Source: Deinococcus psychrotolerans (GTDB lineage Bacteria > Deinococcota > Deinococci > Deinococcales > Deinococcaceae). Taken from it: a DNA stretch of 64,000 bases. Positions 58,953 through 64,000 of the stretch are shown here, one piece after another (positions within the stretch are counted from its first letter, which is position 1; each line of letters opens with the position of its first letter). The stretch is from positions 248,001 to 312,000 of the forward strand of contig NZ_CP034186.1 of NCBI RefSeq assembly GCF_003860465.1, given 5' to 3'. The notes below the pieces were generated by a model. It searched no databases, had not been told where the DNA came from, and saw only the letters and a program-made list of their open reading frames with translations. A program made the position numbers and the translations under genes.

Positions 58953-60344
58953 CTACTCCTTGGCCTTGACGGACTGTCCCTTTTTCGCACGGGGCCGCTT
59001 GGGTTTGGGCGGCGCAGGGTCTTTTCCAAAGGCGCTGGCGCTGATTTGCCGCCAATACTCACCGTGAACGCGCAGATCGAGCGGCGTCAAGCTCTCCCCG
59101 AAGACGGGTTCGGGCCAATGTTGTACCGCCAGTCCTGCTCCTTCCAGCGCGGTGACAATAGCCCTGAACCGTGGGCTGGAGCTGGGCGTAGTGGCCACCG
59201 TGGAGGCCCCGTGTGCGCGGGCGAGACGGATCACCTCGGCGGCCACGTCGCCGCGCAAAACGTGAACGGGCAGTTCCTGAACACACTCGTGAATAAAGGT
59301 CTGGCGCTTGGCACTGATGTCCCATTCCTTGAGCAGCGCATCGTCCCAGACGAACACGGCAGGCCCCTTTGGATAGGCAGTCAGCGCTTCATTCGTGGGT
59401 GAGAGGCGGTCTCCATGCACCCACACCACCGCGCCGAGAGCAACCTCAGGGGTGAGCGGCGGCTCCCAAGGCACGGCTTCCAAGCGTGCAGAATCCAAGT
59501 GACCGCTCTCGCCGGGCGCGGCCTCTTTACCCTCGAACAGACGCTCCGAGAGGGCGGTATACGTGGCGTCGAAGGGACAGCCGGCGTCCGCCAAGGGACA
59601 TGAAGCGCAGTAACGGTCTCCGGCGTACTTGACCAAGGCTCCCCGGTTCCACAAATAGGGATAAGCCCGCCAAGTGCTCGCCACCCACTGCCAGCCTAAG
59701 TTATTGGACGACGGATCGCCATCGAGCAGGTGCGTGAGGAACCACGCCGCCCCGCCCTGCCACCACACCCGGCGGTGGTGAACGACGTAACTCGCCAGCC
59801 ACATCCGGACATGGTTGTGCAGGTAACCGGTTTGGCGCAGTTCACGCGACCAGGCGTCGATACAGGCCGCGCCCGTCTCGCCGTCCTTGATGTCAGCCGG
59901 GAATTCGCTGGCATAGCTGGAGGCCGGTAAGCCCGTCTTGTACGGCTCGAAATCCTGCCAGATGAGCCCGCCCACCTCGGCGTACACCCGCACAGAATAA
60001 TCACGCCAGCTCAACTCATTGACGTATTTCCACACCCGGCTGGGAGCGGTGTCCGGCGCGTGGGTCAGCGCCGCCTCCCGCACTTCGGCCAGGGTCAGCA
60101 CGCCGTGGCGCAGGTAAGGTGAAAGGCGAGTGACGTGGCCGTCTAAATATGAACGGTCACGCCCGTAACTCACCGGGTCAATGGCGGCCAGCGCTCCCAG
60201 CGCCGCTGCCCGCCCGCCCCGTGCAAAGCCCCGGTGCGGCGCGTCTTGGGCAAAGATGTCCGGAAACAATTCGGCTGGGGGCATGTCCCGCAGGCTCGCG
60301 GGCAGTGGAGCAGGTGGCTTGGGCATCTCAAAGGAGTCTGCCAC
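58953..60344 (-). CDS. Photolyase/cryptochrome-family protein with permuted domain order
   Basis: 463 residues. The FAD-binding helical domain comes first: LSPYLRHGVLTLAEV (about 74), ELSWRDYSVRVY (110), TGYLHNHVRMWLASYVV (172) and LDGDPSSNNLGWQWVAST (207). The alpha/beta antenna-type domain follows at about 303-430 (VVWVHGDRLSPTNEAL, FVWDDALLKEW, LPVHVLRGD). Normal photolyases have the reverse order. Cys246, Cys249 and Cys256 (RYCASCPLADAGCPF) resemble three of the four Fe-S ligands of FeS-type bacterial photolyases. A basic tail (PPKPKRPRAKKGQSVKAKE) may touch DNA. Likely DNA repair or light sensing. Confidence 0.85.
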   Translation of the reverse strand: MADSFEMPKPPAPLPASLRDMPPAELFPDIFAQDAPHRGFARGGRAAALGALAAIDPVSYGRDRSYLDGHVTRLSPYLRHGVLTLAEVREAALTHAPDTAPSRVWKYVNELSWRDYSVRVYAEVGGLIWQDFEPYKTGLPASSYASEFPADIKDGETGAACIDAWSRELRQTGYLHNHVRMWLASYVVHHRRVWWQGGAAWFLTHLLDGDPSSNNLGWQWVASTWRAYPYLWNRGALVKYAGDRYCASCPLADAGCPFDATYTALSERLFEGKEAAPGESGHLDSARLEAVPWEPPLTPEVALGAVVWVHGDRLSPTNEALTAYPKGPAVFVWDDALLKEWDISAKRQTFIHECVQELPVHVLRGDVAAEVIRLARAHGASTVATTPSSSPRFRAIVTALEGAGLAVQHWPEPVFGESLTPLDLRVHGEYWRQISASAFGKDPAPPKPKRPRAKKGQSVKAKE

Positions 60345-60507
60345 CCCGTAAAGGTGCTGATGGTGTGCTGGAGCGTCTAGCTGTTCACAGCTTCAGCCCG
60401 CCAATACAAGGTGGCCCGCAACGTCACCTGAGATCAGTTTCAGAGCTTAACTGATGGTGAACGCTGCCGAGCAGACCAGAGCCGCTTGTTCAGGCGAGAC
60501 TGTGGGC

Positions 60508-60804
60508 ATGGATCTTCAAGAAGCTCAGTCCGCCTTTGAATCGGCTTTCAATGCTCAGCAGCACGGCAGGGAAGGGCTGAACGTCGCGGCGCAAGTCAGC
60601 GGCGGCACGTTTCAAGTCTCGGTGCGCTTCCAAGACGTGGATACCGAGCGCGGGTTCGACGTGGTGGCCGAACCCCTTGCCAGCGAGCACCGCAGCGGCG
60701 AGCAGCTTGGGCAGGAGGTGGCTGAGGTGGTGAAACGTGAACTGATGTACGGCCAGCTTCCGGCACGGGATGAGCAGGGCGACTTCCGCCGGATCGTCGT
60801 GTGA
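60508..60804 (+). CDS. Small hypothetical protein
   Basis: 98 residues from ATG 60508 (the frame continues open upstream to 60454). Predicted alpha/beta with a central amphipathic pattern (QVSGGTFQVSVRFQDVDTER) and a helix (GQEVAEVVKRELMYGQLP). No family recognised. No clear SD. Codon use is similar to neighbours, so it is probably real. Confidence 0.5.
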   Translation: MDLQEAQSAFESAFNAQQHGREGLNVAAQVSGGTFQVSVRFQDVDTERGFDVVAEPLASEHRSGEQLGQEVAEVVKRELMYGQLPARDEQGDFRRIVV

Positions 60805-60933
60805 CGCTGAGCTTACGTTGGGCCTGACTTCGGTGGTTTGAGCAAGTAAAGCCCCGCATTTGGGGAGTGGCCTGAGCGCAATGCTGCTGGAGCTGAGCCG
60901 TTGCCAGCCTCAAGCAGAGTGGGCTTTTAGCTG

Positions 60934-61068
60934 CTAGAAAAGAGCGGCACCTGCGCACCAGATGTGGAAACCGGACGCTGATTCTGAACGCTGAGACCCA
61001 GCAAACGCACCGGACGGCCCGCCAGCAATTCCGGCGTGAGCAGTTCGCGGGCGAGGCTGAGCAACTGG
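60934..61068 (-). pseudogene. DNA polymerase IV (DinB) C-terminal fragment
   Basis: The minus strand reads LSLARELLTPELLAGRPVRL, then LGLSVQNQRPVSTSGAQVPL and FSS with a stop at 60934. This is the little-finger/C-terminal end of a Y-family polymerase (AGRPVRLLG...) including a clamp-binding-like tail QVPLF. Nothing of the catalytic part is found upstream, so it is a leftover of a deleted gene. Confidence 0.65.
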
Positions 61069-61277
61069 GTTCACCGCACTTCAGCCCCGCTGGCCCAGTA
61101 CAGTCTTCAGGTGAGGCCCGATCAGTCCATCTGGATCACTGGGATGATTCGACCGCAAACAGGCTGAAATGCGCTTGACCACTGCTCCACCGCCTCGGCA
61201 CAGACTGCACGGCATGAAAAGGTTGATTGAGATTTGAAGCGCAACCGGACTGAACTAACGATGGGGGGAGCCTCGTC
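61069..61277. other. Spacer upstream of ROK operon
   Basis: About 210 bases after the polymerase remnant. No feature recognised before the promoter. Confidence 0.3.
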
Positions 61278-61306
61278 TTGACAAGCCTACCCTCGGGACT
61301 TATAAA
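61278..61306 (+). promoter_or_regulatory. Near-consensus sigma-70 promoter of the ROK-sugar operon
   Basis: TTGACA (61278-61283), 17-base spacer, TATAAA (61301-61306). The predicted transcript start (about 61313) lies after the first in-frame ATG at 61310, which affects the choice of start for the regulator. Confidence 0.8.
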
Positions 61307-61345
61307 TTAATGAAGCCAATTAAAAAAGGGGGTGCTCGAATCGGA

Positions 61346-62425
61346 GTGCAGCGATCTGGAAGCCAGAGGGAGCACAATCGGCAACAGTTGCTGTGGCAAT
61401 TGCTCGAACACGGCGCACTTTCACGGGGTGAACTGGCCGGGCGCACCGGCCTATCTGCCGTGACCATCAACCTCATCACCAGGGCACTTGAAGACCAGGG
61501 CTTGATCACCGAAATCGGAAAAACGGAAGGCGCAGCGGGGCGTCCAGCCAGTATCCTTGATCTGCACCCGCAACTGGGAACCCTGGTCGGCATCGATTGT
61601 CAGCCTGGAGAAATTCATTTCCTGACGGGTGACATCCGTGGGCATCAGCGCCGGAAGACGCTCGTGCAGGCTTCCGACTCCGAGAAAATGCATGCCCAGC
61701 TCATGGAGGCACTTGCCGAATTGCTGCGCTCGGCACCACACGGTCCGGTGAAGCACATCACCGTCAGTGTCCCCGCACCGGTCTCGGACACTGGCCAGAT
61801 GGGAGAACCCAACTCGCTGCCTCAACTTGACCTCGCTCCGCTTCAGGAGGTCGCCGCACACAGCGGCGCGGACGTCGTGCTGGAGAACGACGCCAACCTC
61901 TGGGCGCTTGCCGAAAAATATGACGGTGCGGCCAGCGACGAGGATGACTTCATGGTGCTGGTGCAGCACCGCAGCGGCATCGGCCTGGGGCTCTACCTCG
62001 GCGGCACCGTGTACCGAGGAACGAACGGAATGGCCGGCGAACTGGCGCTGGCCCGCTGGCCTCATCAGGCGTGGCCCACCCCAATCGAACAATTGCCCGA
62101 GGCCCTCAAGCAAGCAGCCCTCGCTTACCTCGTGGGCGCGGTGGCGGCCTCGCTCGATCTGCGGCTGGTTATCGTCACCGACGACGCTCAGTCCAGCGGC
62201 CAGGACATCATTCAGTCACTGCAGCACCTTGCCCCACAACTCTGCGTAGTCCGTTCACACCTGGGCCCGAGCGGCTCGGTGCTCGGCGCTTTGACGGCCA
62301 GCCGGTTGCGGTATGCTGCTTCATTTCTCTCATCCAGCGCCGCCCCAGCCTCGACTTTAAGTTCAGCGCTGGAGCCGTCCCTGCTTGCGCTCTCCCCCAC
62401 TTACCTTTCCCGGAGGTTGTCATGA
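61346..62425 (+). CDS. ROK-family transcriptional regulator (NagC/XylR type)
   Basis: About 359 residues. N-terminal winged HTH (NRQQLLWQLLEHGALSRGEL, GLSAVTINLITRALEDQGLI) and ROK sugar-binding/kinase-like domain (LVGIDCQPGEIHFLTGDI, VLENDANLWALAEKY, GIGLGLYLGGTVYRGTNGMA). The usual Cys-rich zinc motif of ROK proteins is not seen. ATG 61310 is possible, but the strong promoter would start transcription beyond it, so GTG 61346 (before QRSGSQREHNRQQ) is preferred. Overlaps the next gene by ATGA and probably represses its own operon until a sugar binds. Confidence 0.87.
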   Translation: MQRSGSQREHNRQQLLWQLLEHGALSRGELAGRTGLSAVTINLITRALEDQGLITEIGKTEGAAGRPASILDLHPQLGTLVGIDCQPGEIHFLTGDIRGHQRRKTLVQASDSEKMHAQLMEALAELLRSAPHGPVKHITVSVPAPVSDTGQMGEPNSLPQLDLAPLQEVAAHSGADVVLENDANLWALAEKYDGAASDEDDFMVLVQHRSGIGLGLYLGGTVYRGTNGMAGELALARWPHQAWPTPIEQLPEALKQAALAYLVGAVAASLDLRLVIVTDDAQSSGQDIIQSLQHLAPQLCVVRSHLGPSGSVLGALTASRLRYAASFLSSSAAPASTLSSALEPSLLALSPTYLSRRLS

Positions 62426-63657
62426 ACCGAATGATTCTTGGTCTGTCATTGCTGCTGTCCTCTCTCTCCACGGTCTACGCCGCCCCTGTGACCTTGCACG
62501 CCCTCTTTATGAAACAGGCCGCCTACAGCGAAGCCAACATCAAGGACATGACCAAGGCGTTCGAGGCCAAGAATCCCGGCGTCAAGATCAACCTTGAATT
62601 TGTTCCTTATGAAGGACTGCACGACAAGATCGTCAGCTCTGCCTCGGCCGGAAGCAACGGCTACGACGTAGTGCTCTTCGACGTGATCTGGCCCACCGAG
62701 TTCGCCAAGAACGGCTTTCTGACCGACGTGACCAGCCGCATTCCCGCCGCCGACAACACCCGCGTGTTTTCGGGCGCCTGGACGACGGTGACCGCTGACG
62801 GCAAGCGGTACGGCATGCCCTGGATTCTGGACACCAAATACCTCTTTTACAACAAGGATATGCTCAAGAAAGCGGGCATCGCCGCGCCGCCTAAAACCTG
62901 GGAGGAACTGCAAAAGCAGGCCGCCATCATCAAGGCCAAGAAGCTGGTGGAGTACCCCATCGTCTGGAGCTGGAGTCAGGCCGAGGCGCTGATCTGCGAC
63001 TACACCACGCTGCTTTCCGCTTACGGCGGGCAGTTCTATACAGGCGGCAAACCAGCCTTCAATACCGGCGGCGGCCTCAAAGCCCTCCAGTACATGACCG
63101 GTTCGCTCAAGAGCGGCCTGAGCAATCCCAACAGCACCGAGTACCTCGAAGAAGACGTCCGCAAGGTCTTCTCCGACGGCAAAGCGGCCTTTGCCCTGAA
63201 CTGGACCTACATGTACGCCATGGCCAACGATCCCAAGCAGTCGAAAGTCGCTGGCAACGTGGGCATCGTTCCGGCACCGGGCGCAGCCGGAGTGAGTCAG
63301 GCCAGCGCCATGAACGGCAGCATGGGCCTGGGGATCCCGACCGGCAGTCCCCACAAGGACGAGGCCTGGAAGTTCATTCAGTACTTGACCTCCGCTCCGG
63401 CGCAGGAGCAGTTCGCTACCCTGAGCCTCCCGATCTGGAAAGCCAGCTACAGCAAGCCTGCCGTGGTCAAGGGGCAAGCCGATCTGGTGAAGGCGGCCAA
63501 TACCTCGCTGAACCTGATGTTCCCGCGCCCCACCATCGCCCAGTACCCTCAGCTCAGCACGCTGCTCCAGACCTCGCTGCAAAGAGCCCTGCTGGGCAGC
63601 CAGACGCCCGCACAGGCCCTGGATTCGGCGGCCAAGGCGGCCAGCCGCTTCCGCTGA
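62422..63657 (+). CDS. Sugar ABC transporter substrate-binding protein, family 1
   Basis: 411 residues. Signal peptide RMILGLSLLLSSLSTVYA. SBP_bac_1 features: TLHALFMKQAAYSEANIKDM, GYDVVLFDVIWPTEFAKNGF, PWILDTKYLFYNKDMLKKAG and FSDGKAAFALNWTYM. It delivers an oligosaccharide or related sugar to the membrane components encoded next. CGGAGG 5 bases upstream of ATG 62422; longer upstream codons belong to the regulator region. Confidence 0.93.
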   Translation: MNRMILGLSLLLSSLSTVYAAPVTLHALFMKQAAYSEANIKDMTKAFEAKNPGVKINLEFVPYEGLHDKIVSSASAGSNGYDVVLFDVIWPTEFAKNGFLTDVTSRIPAADNTRVFSGAWTTVTADGKRYGMPWILDTKYLFYNKDMLKKAGIAAPPKTWEELQKQAAIIKAKKLVEYPIVWSWSQAEALICDYTTLLSAYGGQFYTGGKPAFNTGGGLKALQYMTGSLKSGLSNPNSTEYLEEDVRKVFSDGKAAFALNWTYMYAMANDPKQSKVAGNVGIVPAPGAAGVSQASAMNGSMGLGIPTGSPHKDEAWKFIQYLTSAPAQEQFATLSLPIWKASYSKPAVVKGQADLVKAANTSLNLMFPRPTIAQYPQLSTLLQTSLQRALLGSQTPAQALDSAAKAASRFR

Positions 63658-64000
63658 TGACGCGCGGCCAGCGGGCATCCCCGGCGGCGGCTCAAGGCTG
63701 GCCTTTCCTGCTTCCGCTGCTGATCATCTTGCTGTGCGTGATCGGCTATCCGCTGATCCGCACCCTCTATCTCAGCTTCACCGACGCCAGCTTGAACGCG
63801 CTGGGCATCCGGCCCGCGTGGCTGGGCTGGGACAATTACGCCTACGCCCTGACCAACCCCGACTTTCTCTTATCGCTGTGGCACAGCACCTATTTCACCG
63901 TCGTCTCGGTGGCCCTGGAAGTGGTGATCGGCGTGCTGGTGGCCCTGCTGCTCAATCAGAAGTTTCGCGGGCAGGCATTTGCGCGCGCGCTGCTGATCTT
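63657..64000 (+). CDS. Sugar ABC transporter permease (partial, runs off the window)
   Basis: The first 114 residues of a MalF/UgpA-like permease: FLLPLLIILLCVIGYPLIRT forms the first helix, then LYLSFTDASL, WLGWDNYAYALTNPDFL and a second helix VVSVALEVVIGVLVALLLNQ. ATG overlaps the stop of the binding-protein gene (TGATG). Continuation is beyond base 64000. Confidence 0.9.
   Translation, partial: MTRGQRASPAAAQGWPFLLPLLIILLCVIGYPLIRTLYLSFTDASLNALGIRPAWLGWDNYAYALTNPDFLLSLWHSTYFTVVSVALEVVIGVLVALLLNQKFRGQAFARALLI

Overview
The window looks like part of a Deinococcus secondary replicon (plasmid or megaplasmid). This is inferred from the gene families: a RepA-type plasmid initiator with an iteron array, soluble TPR-GGDEF proteins, DUF4132, VIT/Dps, and several starts preceded by a -10-like box with no ribosome binding site. 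I saw no rRNA or tRNA gene and no ParA/ParB. Reading is by eye only, so family names rest on motifs.

Layout. 0-2.2 kb: a MarR regulator diverges from a ring-cleaving dioxygenase/carboxylesterase pair, the arrangement of the quinone-responsive mhqED/mhqR genes. 2.3-5.6 kb: nested insertion sequence wreckage (two IS3-type, one IS630, one IS701, one complete IS5-type). 5.6-11.4 kb: peptide or amide use (oligopeptide-binding protein; prolyl oligopeptidase, RpiR regulator, formamidase-type enzyme). 11.5-12.4 kb: a lipoprotein cyclophilin. 12.9-14.75 kb: the replication initiator and its iteron origin. 14.8-16.6 kb: two decayed IS5-type elements. 16.7-23.7 kb: a GGDEF-EAL protein, a TetR regulator with an FAD monooxygenase broken by one stop codon, an aquaporin, and a divergent Dps / VIT-type transporter pair.

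23.8-32.3 kb is a cobalamin island: two divergent operons (cobS-phosphatase-cobU-cobT leftward; btuF-cobO-cbiB-aminotransferase-cobQ rightward), each with a riboswitch-like leader and a terminator. They cover adenosylation of cobyrinate diamide through to the finished coenzyme, but no corrin-ring genes are present. 32.3-36.0 kb: an orphan AI-2 kinase (lsrK), a cupin and an MFS exporter. 36.4-40.7 kb: an amino-acid-type ABC binding protein and permease with a class V aminotransferase-like protein and a dihydropyrimidinase. 40.9-42.6 kb: a second IS pile-up that holds a near-identical, truncated copy of the first IS3-type element.

42.6-53.1 kb carries an S9C peptidase, two TPR-GGDEF proteins, a class C beta-lactamase-like hydrolase, a small secreted protein behind three 11-bp repeats, and a PAS-GGDEF-EAL protein with a degenerate cyclase motif. 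53.4-58.7 kb is the most unusual locus: a 1626-residue DUF4132 protein translated directly after a 134-residue protein whose last 35 residues read like the end of ubiquitin and finish in Gly-Gly. It is followed by a photolyase-like protein with its two domains in swapped order. The window ends in a ROK-regulated sugar ABC operon cut by the window edge.
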